Below are positions 51,473 to 61,275 of a stretch of 64,000 nucleotides of DNA, piece by piece. The notes beneath the pieces were generated by a model, which was not told where the DNA came from, searched no databases, and worked only from the letters and a program-made list of their open reading frames with translations. Numbering within the stretch: position 1 is the first letter of the stretch; each line of letters opens with the position of its first letter. The translations under genes were made by a program, and so were the position numbers. This DNA comes from an uncultured Lachnospiraceae bacterium (lineage in GTDB: Bacteria; Bacillota; Clostridia; Lachnospirales; Lachnospiraceae), in assembly GCA_947623805.1 (NCBI GenBank), contig CANQHZ010000002.1, forward strand, positions 1 to 64,000, given 5' to 3'.

Positions 51473-51928
51473 TTAGCGACCTAAATCTTCTTTTAATTTT
51501 CCACCGCCAGAACCGTTAGTAACTGTCATTTTGCCATCGGAACCAAAATTGATTGATGAGCCAGCATACGCAGCACTCTTTAATTTCATAGTGGAATAAC
51601 TAATTCCTGCATCATCTAAAGCTGTTTTAATAGAGCCAGAAGGAGAACCAATTATAGGATCGCCAGCCTTAGCAGCAATGGTGATAGCTCCTTGTACAAT
51701 AGTATGGTCGGGATCTGATGAATATATTTCGATTGCGGAAATAATGGCATCGATATTATCAAGATCTGCCGATTTTCTTGATTTATCAACGTACTTCAAA
51801 TACTGCGGTGCCAACACACCAATCAATACAGCCATAATTGCGATAACAATGATTAACTCTACAAGGGAGAAACCTTTGTTATCAAGTTTCTTTTCTTTTA
51901 GTTCATTTAATTTGTTCATTGGATTCAC
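51473..51928 (-). CDS. Type IV pilin, cassette P1
   Basis: KKLDNKG^FSLVELIIVIAIMAVLIGVLAPQYLKYVDKSR; divergent C-terminus. Confidence 0.93.
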   Translation of the reverse strand: MNPMNKLNELKEKKLDNKGFSLVELIIVIAIMAVLIGVLAPQYLKYVDKSRKSADLDNIDAIISAIEIYSSDPDHTIVQGAITIAAKAGDPIIGSPSGSIKTALDDAGISYSTMKLKSAAYAGSSINFGSDGKMTVTNGSGGGKLKEDLGR

Positions 51929-52240
51929 ATATCCTTTCCATTGTTAATTTTTTTGACTAAGTAATTACCGCATCCAAAGATACAGCACACCCTTAATCAT
52001 AATATTGGTTGACAGTTACACTAAAACCTTATCCACCCTGCCTCATGAACAGCACCCTCCAGCCATGCTGCATATACATACATCACTTCCCATCCTCCGG
52101 CAAATGCCCTCATGACTGTACTCAGCGGACAACTCATATGTACCAGCCGCGCCGCATATTTCGTAAAATATGCCATATAAGACAACAAACCATCCCGCCG
52201 CAGCCGCTTATTTTTTATACATATATTATACTTAAGGGGC
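51929..52240 (-). repeat. Conserved pilin leader repeat L1
   Basis: About 310 bp near-identical to 55123-55436 (inverted) and 60842-61159. Confidence 0.9.
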
Positions 52241-52453
52241 AATTAAATCGTTTTGAACCAAATAAGCACCATTTATATTAGGCGCAATTATTATATCAGC
52301 TAACCGTCAGTACAATGTTGCTAAAGCAATCACTCGACCGTATAATATAAATAAAAACAAAAAGCGTCAAAATTATAAGTCAAAAAGTCAAAGGGCATCT
52401 GAAAAGATGTCCTGCTTGATTTTATAAGACAATTATTAAGGAGGTCATTTTAT

Positions 52454-53485
52454 ATGGCATTATTTCCATGCCCCGAATGTGGGAAATCTATTTCTGACAA
52501 GGCTATTTTGTGTCCGTCATGCGGTTATCCGGTGCGCTTGACAGAAACACCTATGGCTGACAGGTTGTTTCCCGGTTTTGCAGAGTTGTGCTTTACTTTG
52601 CAGTCAAACCGCCGTTGTACAGCATCTGCCAAATATATGAATATTACTTTTGCCGAGTTGTATGAGCAATACTTTGAAAGCAAGTATACAAATTCCAAAA
52701 GAAAACTGTCAGCCTCGGCAGGGTATTCCGCTCATGCAGCATTTAAAAACTGTCAAAAACTTCACGAAATGAGATTTGCAGATTTAAGAAAAAATGATTT
52801 GCAGGAAATCATTGACACATGTCCTTTGAAACATTCAAGCCTCGAACTGATTGTTTCTCTTTTCAGAGGAATGTACGCCTATGCCATTCAAAATGATATT
52901 GTAGAAAAAGATTACTCGCGGTTCGTCCGCATAAACATTCCCGACGATGACGAAAACGGCGTGCCTTTTTCATCAAGAGCGCTGGAAATTCTTTGGAAAA
53001 ATCGCGACAAAGAAATTGTCAAAATTATTCTTTTGATGATATATACAGGTTTTCGCATTTCTGCCTATCGGACAATACAATATAATGAAACGGAACAATA
53101 TTTTAAAGGAGGCGTGAAAACTGCCGTAAGCAAAAACAGAATTGTCCCGCTACATCCCGCAGTACAAGCTTTTGCAAAAGACTTCGCCGCAAAATATTTA
53201 TCGGGAAATGAAATTTTTGCAGTAAATAAATTCCGTAAAAACTTTTATAAAACGCTTAACTCTCTCGGATTAGCGACATCAAATTTAGGCACAAAGCACA
53301 CGCCGCATGACTGCCGGCACACATTTTCGTGGCTTTGCGACAAATATGGAGTAGACGACCTTTCCAAACGAATGTTGATGGGACATTCCCTTGGAAAAGA
53401 CATCGAAAAGTCGGTATACGGTCATAGAACTTTCGATGAATTGAAAACGGAAATCAACAAAATCAAATCGCCTGATTTGGTATAA
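52454..53485 (+). CDS. Tyrosine recombinase/integrase with N-terminal zinc ribbon
   Basis: FPCPECGKSISDKAILCPSCGYPV zinc ribbon; catalytic pattern R (YTGFRISAYR), HDCRH, LMGHS, SVYGH. Confidence 0.85.
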   Translation: MALFPCPECGKSISDKAILCPSCGYPVRLTETPMADRLFPGFAELCFTLQSNRRCTASAKYMNITFAELYEQYFESKYTNSKRKLSASAGYSAHAAFKNCQKLHEMRFADLRKNDLQEIIDTCPLKHSSLELIVSLFRGMYAYAIQNDIVEKDYSRFVRINIPDDDENGVPFSSRALEILWKNRDKEIVKIILLMIYTGFRISAYRTIQYNETEQYFKGGVKTAVSKNRIVPLHPAVQAFAKDFAAKYLSGNEIFAVNKFRKNFYKTLNSLGLATSNLGTKHTPHDCRHTFSWLCDKYGVDDLSKRMLMGHSLGKDIEKSVYGHRTFDELKTEINKIKSPDLV

Positions 53486-53649
53486 GTTGCAATTTTGTAT
53501 AATCATTTCGCAAAAAAGAATGTATGTTCTAATTTTACGTTGACTTCAGAACAATAGTTTGGTAAAATACATAAGAACATAAGTTCACTGCATTAAATTA
53601 TGGCAGAAAGGCACAAGTTATGTTACTATATAATAAAAGGAGTTTGTGA

Positions 53650-54663
53650 ATGGGCGCAAAAGATATTACTGAGAAAATATTGGCTGATTATAATGACGTG
53701 TTTGCTGACATTATAAATGGTGTATTGTTTGACGGTGAACAAATCGTATCCGAAAATGCGCTGGAAAACGTCAAGGATAAAAGCCAGTACAAATTTAACA
53801 GCAAAATCCATGAACAAGAACGCGACGTATCCAAAAGCTGGATTCCATCTGGGGTTTGTTTCGCGCTCTACGGTTTTGAACATGAAACAGAGGCAGAACC
53901 ATATATGCCAATGCGAATTATTGGATATGACGGCGCGTCATATCGAGGGCAGTTGCTAAGCCACAATAAGGGCAAGATAAAATATCCGGTTGTTACCATT
54001 GTACTGTATTTCGGCACAAAACACTGGAATCAGCCGCGTAGCCTGCATGAATGTCTGACAATTCCTGAAAGGTTGAAACCATATGTAAATGACTATAAAA
54101 TTAATCTCGTGGAAGTCGCTTTTTTAGACGATAAGCTTGATAATTTCCATAGTGATTTCCGCATTATTGCCGAATATTTTGTCAACAAGCGCAAAGGCTC
54201 GGACTATATTCCGAACGCACAAACGATTAAACACATAGATGAATTTTTGAAATTGCTGCAGGCATTGACTGGCGATAAGAGATATTATGAAGTTTTGGAA
54301 TCATTGCAGGAAACAGAAAAGCGGGAGGGGATTAAAATGTGTGAGATTTTGGATAAAATTGAAAATAGGGGGATTGCTATTGGGGAAGAACGCGGGGAAA
54401 AGCGCGGCATTGTTATCGGTGAAAAGCGTGGTATTGCTATTGGGGAAAAGCGCGGCATTGCCATAGGTAAAGAACATGGAATCGCTATCGGGGAAAAACG
54501 CGGAATTGCTATTGGGGAAAAACATGGTCGCAACGAAATCAATAGACTCGTCGCTATTTTGTTGGAGGAGAATCGGATAGACGACTTAAAGCGGGCAGTG
54601 CATGATACAGAATATCAGCAGCAACTCATGATTGAGTATGGAATTTGCAAAGATTATGAGTAA
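53650..54663 (+). CDS. Rpn-family (PD-(D/E)XK, recombination-promoting nuclease/putative transposase) protein with tandem GIAIGEKR repeats
   Basis: 337 aa, Rpn-like core YPVVTIVLYFGTKHWNQPRSL...; C-terminal octapeptide repeats. Confidence 0.75.
   Translation: MGAKDITEKILADYNDVFADIINGVLFDGEQIVSENALENVKDKSQYKFNSKIHEQERDVSKSWIPSGVCFALYGFEHETEAEPYMPMRIIGYDGASYRGQLLSHNKGKIKYPVVTIVLYFGTKHWNQPRSLHECLTIPERLKPYVNDYKINLVEVAFLDDKLDNFHSDFRIIAEYFVNKRKGSDYIPNAQTIKHIDEFLKLLQALTGDKRYYEVLESLQETEKREGIKMCEILDKIENRGIAIGEERGEKRGIVIGEKRGIAIGEKRGIAIGKEHGIAIGEKRGIAIGEKHGRNEINRLVAILLEENRIDDLKRAVHDTEYQQQLMIEYGICKDYE
54369..54530 (+). repeat. 24-bp coding tandem repeat (GIAIGEKR)
   Basis: Repeated ggaattgctattggggaaaaacgc-type units. 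Confidence 0.85.
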
Positions 54664-54691
54664 TCTATCACTAACTGTATTTTAAGATTTT

Positions 54692-54988
54692 TGTTAATCA
54701 TTGCAGGAAACAGAAAAGCGGGAGGGGATTAAAATGTGTGAGATTTTGGATAAAATTGAAAATAGGGGGATTGCTATCGGGGAAAAACGTGGGGAAAAAC
54801 GTGGCATTGTCATCGGTGAAAAACGCGGAATTGCTATTGGTGAAGAACGTGGTCGCAACGAAGCCAACAGCCTCGTCGCTATTTTGTTGGAGGAGAATCG
54901 GATAGATGACTTAAAGCGAGCAGTGCATGACGAGGAATATCAACAGCAGCTTATGATTGAGTATGGAATTTGTGAAGATTGCGAATAA
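54692..54988 (+). pseudogene. Duplicated C-terminal fragment of the Rpn-like gene
   Basis: atcattgcaggaaacagaaaagcgggaggggattaaaatgtg... repeats the 3' part of 53650-54663 with fewer octapeptide units. Confidence 0.8.
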
Positions 54989-55122
54989 TTTGATATAAAA
55001 AATTATCACGCAGTAGCCAGTTTGAATGAATGTGTTGACATGCTGAACAAGCTTTATTGGATATATTGATAAAAATATTTAGAAAATATTTAGAAATTTT
55101 AGTAAAAGTATTGCATTTTAAC

Positions 55123-55436
55123 CGCCCCTTAAGTATAATATATGTATAAAAAATAAGCGGCTGCGGCGGGAGGATTTGTTGTCTTATGTGGCATATTTTA
55201 CGAAATATGCAGCGCGGCTGGTACATATGAGTTGTCCGCTGAGTACAGTCATGAGGGCATTCGCCGGAGGATGGGAAGTGATGTATGTATATGCAGCATG
55301 GCTGAAGGGTGCTGTTCATGAGGCAGGGTGGATAAGATTTTAGTGTAACTGTCAACCAAATATTATGATTAAGGGTATGCTGTATCTTTGGATGCGGCAA
55401 TTACTTAGTCAAAAAAATTAACAATGGAAAGGACAT
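55123..55436 (+). repeat. Conserved pilin leader repeat L2
   Basis: Inverted copy of L1; ends at the P2 pilin start. Confidence 0.9.
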
Positions 55437-55907
55437 GTGAATCCAATGAACAAATTAAATGAACTAAAAGAAAAGAAACTTGATAACAAAGGTTTCTCCC
55501 TTGTGGAGTTGATTATTGTTATCGCTATTATGGCTGTATTGATTGGTGTGTTGGCACCGCAGTATTTGAAGTATGTTGAGAAGTCAAGAGTAGCCAGTGA
55601 TAGGGATAATATAACAGCAATTAAAGATGCTATACAAGTATATGGTGCTGACCCTGATGCAGATGCTTCTAAGCCATTGGCAAATGGAGACACTGTAGTT
55701 CTTACACGAGACGGTACTGGTGCTAGTATTTCTGGTGATGGTGTAAAAGAGGCATTAAAAGCTGCTGGTTTACCTGACGACGCAACTAAATTACCCAAAC
55801 TTCAAAATCAACAGAAGAAAAAGAAAGTAATAATAACAGTTACTATTAATTCTACTACAAAAAATGTGTCAGTTACAGATGATTTTGACACACCTGACAC
55901 TCCCTAA
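55437..55907 (+). CDS. Type IV pilin, cassette P2
   Basis: Same first ~47 residues as P1; unrelated, Lys/Thr/Asp-rich C-terminus. Confidence 0.92.
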   Translation: MNPMNKLNELKEKKLDNKGFSLVELIIVIAIMAVLIGVLAPQYLKYVEKSRVASDRDNITAIKDAIQVYGADPDADASKPLANGDTVVLTRDGTGASISGDGVKEALKAAGLPDDATKLPKLQNQQKKKKVIITVTINSTTKNVSVTDDFDTPDTP

Positions 55908-56035
55908 CATATAGGATTTGCTTTATTATTGATTAGTTTTGTTTATCAATACTCATATTTACTAGTAAATACTATCTTGCTAAGCAATGTTAAAAGCTGA
56001 AAAGTAGATTATAAAAATTTTGGTAGCTCTACAAG

Positions 56036-56070
56036 ACCGTCAAGGAACTCTTTCCCTTGGCGGTTTTTCA
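56036..56070 (+). terminator. Terminator after pilin cassette P2
   Basis: gaccgtcaagg-aactcttt-cccttggcggttttt. Confidence 0.75.
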
Positions 56071-56169
56071 ATTATGTCACTACTACATAATATATTCCCC
56101 ACTCTCTGATACTCTACTTTCTTCTAACTATATTATTGTGCTTAAGCATTTGCAAAACTCTATTAGACA

Positions 56170-56264
56170 ACATAGAATTTAGGCAAAATATATAAAATAA
56201 GCGGCGTCTCGCGGAGCGCCTAGCCGCGTTTTTATATATTTTGACTAAATTCGGACAGTTTAGA
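56170..56264. repeat. Dispersed palindromic repeat family R, copy 4 (reverse orientation)
   Basis: catagaatttaggcaaaatatataaaataagcgg...ccgcgtttttatatattttgactaaattcggac matches the reverse complement of copy 1. Confidence 0.8.
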
Positions 56265-56445
56265 ACACATTTCACAATCACCTAATATTATTACGTTGCG
56301 TCCGCAACATACAAAAAATATATAATTTCACAAATCAATATAATTACTTACCGAAACAACATATACTTTTCCCCTCAATGTATGCTATACTATTAACAGA
56401 TATGCATCATATACATCATAGCACATTCAGAAAGCGAGGCATTGT

Positions 56446-58143
56446 ATGGCAAAAAAAGTAAAACTTCCCGTAGGAATTGAGGACTTTGAAGAAATGCGCA
56501 CCATGGGATATTATTATGTTGATAAAACCAAAATAATCCTTGACCTTATAGACAATTTAGGGAAAGTAAACCTCTTTACCCGTCCAAGGCGATTTGGGAA
56601 AACCTTAAATATGAGCATGCTCAAATTTTTCTTTGAAATCGGCAACGACGGCTCACTCTTTGACGGACTGGAAATTTCCAATGAAAAAGAACTCTGCAGC
56701 GAATATATGGGGAAATTTCCGGTTATTTCAATCAGCCTGAAAAATGTAGAAGGCGCTTCCTTTGATAAGGCGAAAAACAGGCTTCGAACCGTTATAGGAA
56801 CGGAGGCAATCAGATTTTCATTCCTTTCAGACTGTAATAACCTGACAGAAACCGAACGCCAACAATATGCTAAGCTGATTGAATTGAATGACAGCGGCGA
56901 ATTTGCGATGTCGGATGATATGCTGGAAAACAGTCTGTTTCTTCTGTCCGTTTTTTTGCAAAAACATTACGGACTAAAAACAATCCTGCTGATTGATGAA
57001 TACGATGTCCCACTTGATAAGGCATACCAGTCAGGATACTATGATGTCATGGTTCAACTGCTTAGGTCGCTGTTTGGACAGGTGCTCAAGACAAACAGCA
57101 GCTTATATTTTGCGGTGCTTATAGGCTGCCTTAGAATTTCAAAGGAAAGCATCTTTACCGGACTTAACAATTTTAAAATATATACGGTAAAGGATGTTCA
57201 GTACAATGAATATTTCGGTTTTACGAATGACGAAGTCAGGAAAATGCTTGCATACTACGGATTTATGGAAAAATATGAGGTCATGAAAGAATGGTATGAC
57301 GGCTATTGTTTTGGCAGTTTGGAGGTTTACTGTCCATGGGATGTGGTAAACTATTGCCATGCATTGAAGATGAATCCGGCGGAAATCCCGCAGAACTACT
57401 GGGTAAATACAAGCAGTAATGATATTATCAGAAATCTAATAAACAAATCTGATGCGTCAACAAAAGATGAGATTGAATCGCTGGTAAACGGTGGAAGCAT
57501 AAAAAAGGAAATTCATCAGGAACTGACCTACAGAGATTTGGATTCTGATATTGACAACCTTTGGAGCCTGCTCTTTACTACTGGATATCTGACGCAGAAT
57601 GGGAATGACGAAGATGGCGTGTCAAAGCTTGTCATTCCAAACAAGGAAATTCTCTGGATATATGTCCGGCAAATCCGCGGATGGTTTCAAGACGAAACCA
57701 AAAAAGACCCTAATAAATTAAACGATTTTCGCAGGGCATTCGAGGCAAATGACACGGTCGCAATAGAGAAAATTTTTACATCATATCTGCGAAAAACCAT
57801 CAGCATACGAGACACAAATGTCAGGCAGGAAATGAAAGAGAATTTTTATCACGGAGTATTGTTGGGGTTATTTGCAGGTATGGAGGGCTGGAATGTCAAG
57901 TCAAACGCAGAAGCCGGCGACGGCTACAGTGATATCAGCATAGAGATTGCAGATAAGGAAATCGGTATAATAATCGAATTAAAATACGCCGAGAATGCGA
58001 CGCTGGAGAACGGCTGCAAAGAAGCATTGAGACAAATTCATGACAAAAGATATGAGGAGATACTGGCTGACAATGGAATGAACATCATATACAAGTACGG
58101 CATCGCCTGCTACAAAAAACGCTGCAAGGTAATATCGGAATAA
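56446..58143 (+). CDS. AAA-ATPase-like / PD-(D/E)XK nuclease-family protein, copy 1
   Basis: LPVGIEDFEEMRTMGYYYVDKTKIILDLI, FTRPRRFGKTLNMSML (Walker A-like), AILLIDEYDVPLDKAYQ-type Walker B, C-terminal YSDISIEI...IIIELKYAE. Confidence 0.93.
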   Translation: MAKKVKLPVGIEDFEEMRTMGYYYVDKTKIILDLIDNLGKVNLFTRPRRFGKTLNMSMLKFFFEIGNDGSLFDGLEISNEKELCSEYMGKFPVISISLKNVEGASFDKAKNRLRTVIGTEAIRFSFLSDCNNLTETERQQYAKLIELNDSGEFAMSDDMLENSLFLLSVFLQKHYGLKTILLIDEYDVPLDKAYQSGYYDVMVQLLRSLFGQVLKTNSSLYFAVLIGCLRISKESIFTGLNNFKIYTVKDVQYNEYFGFTNDEVRKMLAYYGFMEKYEVMKEWYDGYCFGSLEVYCPWDVVNYCHALKMNPAEIPQNYWVNTSSNDIIRNLINKSDASTKDEIESLVNGGSIKKEIHQELTYRDLDSDIDNLWSLLFTTGYLTQNGNDEDGVSKLVIPNKEILWIYVRQIRGWFQDETKKDPNKLNDFRRAFEANDTVAIEKIFTSYLRKTISIRDTNVRQEMKENFYHGVLLGLFAGMEGWNVKSNAEAGDGYSDISIEIADKEIGIIIELKYAENATLENGCKEALRQIHDKRYEEILADNGMNIIYKYGIACYKKRCKVISE

Positions 58144-58407
58144 TTTTATTTCCAAAAAGAGACTGGCGCAGCAAGGATTATACGTACAAGATACAGTATA
58201 ACATTAAGCCAAATTATACTATGTTTTGTTCTTGTATTCCTTGGTGTGACAGCCCTTTTTTGATACGCTCAGTATGAGCGCAATCTAAGCATAGATACCT
58301 ACACGCCTTAATGATGTTAATTGATTTTTAAATGATAAGACCATTTATACCATCTGCATTGCCTGACTTTCTAATTTCCTGACTATAACCTTTGAAGATA
58401 AATAAAT

Positions 58408-60105
58408 TCACCCTGATATTACCATGCAACGTTTCTTGTAGCAGGCAATGCCATATTGGCGTATGACTTTCATTCCGTCGTCAATCAATGTCTCCTCATA
58501 ATTTCTGTCTTTAATTTGTTTCAGCGCCTCATTGCATCCGCTTTCCAATGCTGCATTCTCAGCATATTTTAATTCAATGATAATACCGATTTCCTTATCC
58601 TCAATCTCCACGCTGATATCACTGTAGCCATCGCCGGATTCGGCGTTTGATTTAACTTTCCAGCCATTCATACTCGTAAATAATCCCAGCAGGATTCCGT
58701 GATAAAAATTCTCTTTCATTTCTTTCCTGACATTGGTATCGCGTATACTGATGGTTTTTCTAAGATAGGATGTAAAAATTTTTTCTATTGCAGCCGTATC
58801 GTTTTCCTCGAATGCCGTGCGGAAATCATCTAATTTATGCAGGTCTTTCTTAGCTTCATCTTGAAACCATTTGCGTATCTGTCGGACATATATCCAGTAA
58901 ATTTCACGGTTTGGAATGATTAGCTTTGATATGCCATCTTCATCATTCCCATCCTGCGTCAGATATCCGGTCGTAAACAGGATACTCCACAAGTTATCAA
59001 TTTCCGAATCCAAATCTCGGTAGGTCAATTCCTGATGAATTTCTTTTTTTATGTTACCGCCGTTCACCAGCAATTCAATCTCATCCCTTGTAGACGCATC
59101 GGCTTTGCTTATAAAGTTTCTTATGATATCGTTGCTACTCGTGTTTGCCCAGTAGTTTTGCGGGGTCTCCTCCGGATTCATTTTTAGTGCATGACAGTAA
59201 TTCACCACATCCCATGGGCAGTAAACTTCCAAATTACCAAAACGGTAGCCGTCATACCACTCTTTCATGACTTCGTATTTTCCCATCAATCCATAGTATA
59301 TAAGCATTTCTCTGACTTCTGCATCCGTAAACCCGAAATATTCATTATATTGCACATCTTTTATGGTATATACTTTAAAGTTATTGAGACCGGTAAAGAT
59401 ACTTTCCTTTGAAATTCTTAGACAACCCGTAAGCACGGCGAAATACAGGCTGCTGTTTGTCTTGAGTACCTGCCCAAACAGGGCTCTGATGAAATCTACC
59501 ATGGTGTCATAGTACCCTGACTGGTATGCCTTATCAAGCGGGACATCATATTCGTCAATCAGCAAAATTGCCTTTTGTCCATAATGTTTTTGAAGACAGC
59601 TTGAAAGCAGCAGAAGACTTCCCTTTAAAAGTTCGTCTGCCATTGTAAATATTCCATCATCGTCAACATGAATCAGTGCCTTGTATTGTTTGCGCTCTGT
59701 TTCTGAAAGACGTTTACTCTCCGCAAGGAAAGAAAATCTTAACGCTTCTTTACCTATAATACTGCGCAATTGCTGTTTTGCTTCATCGAAAGTATCACTG
59801 GAGGCGTTTTTCAAACTGATTGAAATAACCGGAAATTTTCCCATATATTCGCTGCAGAGTTCTTTTTCATTGGAAATTTCCAGTCCGTCAAAGAGTGAGC
59901 CATCATTGCCGATTTCAAAGAAAAATTTGAGCATACTCATATTTAAGGTTTTCCCGAATCGCCTTGGACGTGTGAAAAGGTTCACTTTCCCCAGATTATC
60001 TATAAGGTCACGGATTATTCCGGTTTTGTCAACGTAATAATATCCCATGGTACGCATTTCTTCAAAGTCTTCAATTCCTATGGGAAGCTTTACTTTTTTT
60101 GCCAT
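58408..60105 (-). CDS. AAA-ATPase-like / PD-(D/E)XK nuclease-family protein, copy 2
   Basis: Inverted paralog of 56446-58143; first ~95 aa almost identical. Confidence 0.93.
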   Translation of the reverse strand: MAKKVKLPIGIEDFEEMRTMGYYYVDKTGIIRDLIDNLGKVNLFTRPRRFGKTLNMSMLKFFFEIGNDGSLFDGLEISNEKELCSEYMGKFPVISISLKNASSDTFDEAKQQLRSIIGKEALRFSFLAESKRLSETERKQYKALIHVDDDGIFTMADELLKGSLLLLSSCLQKHYGQKAILLIDEYDVPLDKAYQSGYYDTMVDFIRALFGQVLKTNSSLYFAVLTGCLRISKESIFTGLNNFKVYTIKDVQYNEYFGFTDAEVREMLIYYGLMGKYEVMKEWYDGYRFGNLEVYCPWDVVNYCHALKMNPEETPQNYWANTSSNDIIRNFISKADASTRDEIELLVNGGNIKKEIHQELTYRDLDSEIDNLWSILFTTGYLTQDGNDEDGISKLIIPNREIYWIYVRQIRKWFQDEAKKDLHKLDDFRTAFEENDTAAIEKIFTSYLRKTISIRDTNVRKEMKENFYHGILLGLFTSMNGWKVKSNAESGDGYSDISVEIEDKEIGIIIELKYAENAALESGCNEALKQIKDRNYEETLIDDGMKVIRQYGIACYKKRCMVISG

Positions 60106-60292
60106 ACAATGCCTCTCTTTCCGAAAAATATCACGATGCATATGCTGTATATTTGCTAATAGTATAACACACATTGTTTTGGAAAGTATACCTTATTTGA
60201 AATAATTGCGCCTCTGGTTTTGCCTAATACATAAAAAGGGCAGCTCGTTCATAACCTCTTTTTCTTTATTTGCCCCTTATAACGATATTAAC

Positions 60293-60334
60293 CACAAAAC
60301 CGCCAAAGGCAAATTTTCCTTTGGCGGTTTTGTG
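60293..60334 (-). terminator. Terminator after pilin cassette P3
   Basis: cacaaaaccgccaaaggcaaattttcctttggcggttttgtg. Confidence 0.8.
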
Positions 60335-60361
60335 ATTCGTCTTATTATTTAAATTAACAGA

Positions 60362-60841
60362 TTAGCGCCCTAAAGCGGCTGCTAATGTAGTATTATTTGT
60401 AATTGCTAAAGTCCACTGACCGGCATTAGTACCAGTAGCAGAAGTTCTGGTCCAAGTGAGTGTATACGTACCAAATTCTTGACTTTTCATTGTTGGATTA
60501 TTGTTTATACCAGCATATTTCAAAGCTTTATCAGCAACATTAGCATCGGGAGTAACAGCAGTATTGGTTCCACCAGCTGTAATTGTTGCCGTAGTGTTGG
60601 TACCTATATCCGTTTGCGTGTCAGGATCAGACAAATATATCTCAACTGCACTAACCATTGACTCAATGCTATCAAGGTCAGCAGACCTCCTTGACTTCTC
60701 TACATATCTAAGATATGTAGGTGCCAATACACCAATCAATACAGCCATAATAGCGATAACAATAATCAACTCCACAAGGGAGAAACCTTTGTTATCAAGT
60801 TTCTTTTCTTTCAGTTCATTTAATTTGTTCATTGGATTCAC
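60362..60841 (-). CDS. Type IV pilin, cassette P3
   Basis: Shared N-terminus MNPMNKLNELKEKKLDNKGFSLVELIIVIAIMAVLIGVLAP; divergent Thr-rich C-terminus. Confidence 0.93.
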   Translation of the reverse strand: MNPMNKLNELKEKKLDNKGFSLVELIIVIAIMAVLIGVLAPTYLRYVEKSRRSADLDSIESMVSAVEIYLSDPDTQTDIGTNTTATITAGGTNTAVTPDANVADKALKYAGINNNPTMKSQEFGTYTLTWTRTSATGTNAGQWTLAITNNTTLAAALGR

Positions 60842-61159
60842 ATATCCTTTCCATTGTTAATTTTTCTGACTAAGCAATTGCCGCATCCAAAAGATACAGC
60901 CTCCTCTTAATCATAATATTGGTTGACAGTTACACTAAAACCTTATCCACCCTGCCTCATGAACGGCACCCTCCAGCCATGCTGCATATACATACATCAC
61001 TTCCCATCCTCCGGCAATGCCCTCATGACTGTACTCAGCGGACAACTCATATGTACCAGCCGCGCCGCATATTTCGTAAAATATGCCACATAAGACAACA
61101 AACCCTCCCGCCGCAGCCGTTTATTTTTTATAAATATATTATACTTAAGGGGCGGTTAA
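60842..61159 (-). repeat. Conserved pilin leader repeat L3
   Basis: Near-identical to L1/L2; 1-nt deletion in the gcaatgcc segment relative to L1 gcaaatgcc. Confidence 0.9.
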
Positions 61160-61275
61160 TTGAGAAAAGGCGTATACGAACATGAAAAATTCTGAGAGCT
61201 AAAGTTTCTTTAGGAGTTTTTATTTTTGGGCAAAAGTGCTATAATTATACATATTTAGACATAGAAAGGTGCGGT

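Noticed and set aside
51929-52240. Pilin leader considered as a c-di-GMP riboswitch (GEMM-I or c-di-GMP-II)
   Set aside because: I could not find the conserved core motifs of either class; left as an unassigned conserved leader.
52009-52281. Plus-strand ORF in leader L1 (and its equivalent at 60919-61185)
   Set aside because: Antisense to the pilin transcript, with differing C-termini running into non-repeat DNA; unlikely to be a gene.
54369-54530. Tandem repeats considered as a possible CRISPR array
   Set aside because: 24-bp units are contiguous without spacers and encode in-frame octapeptides.
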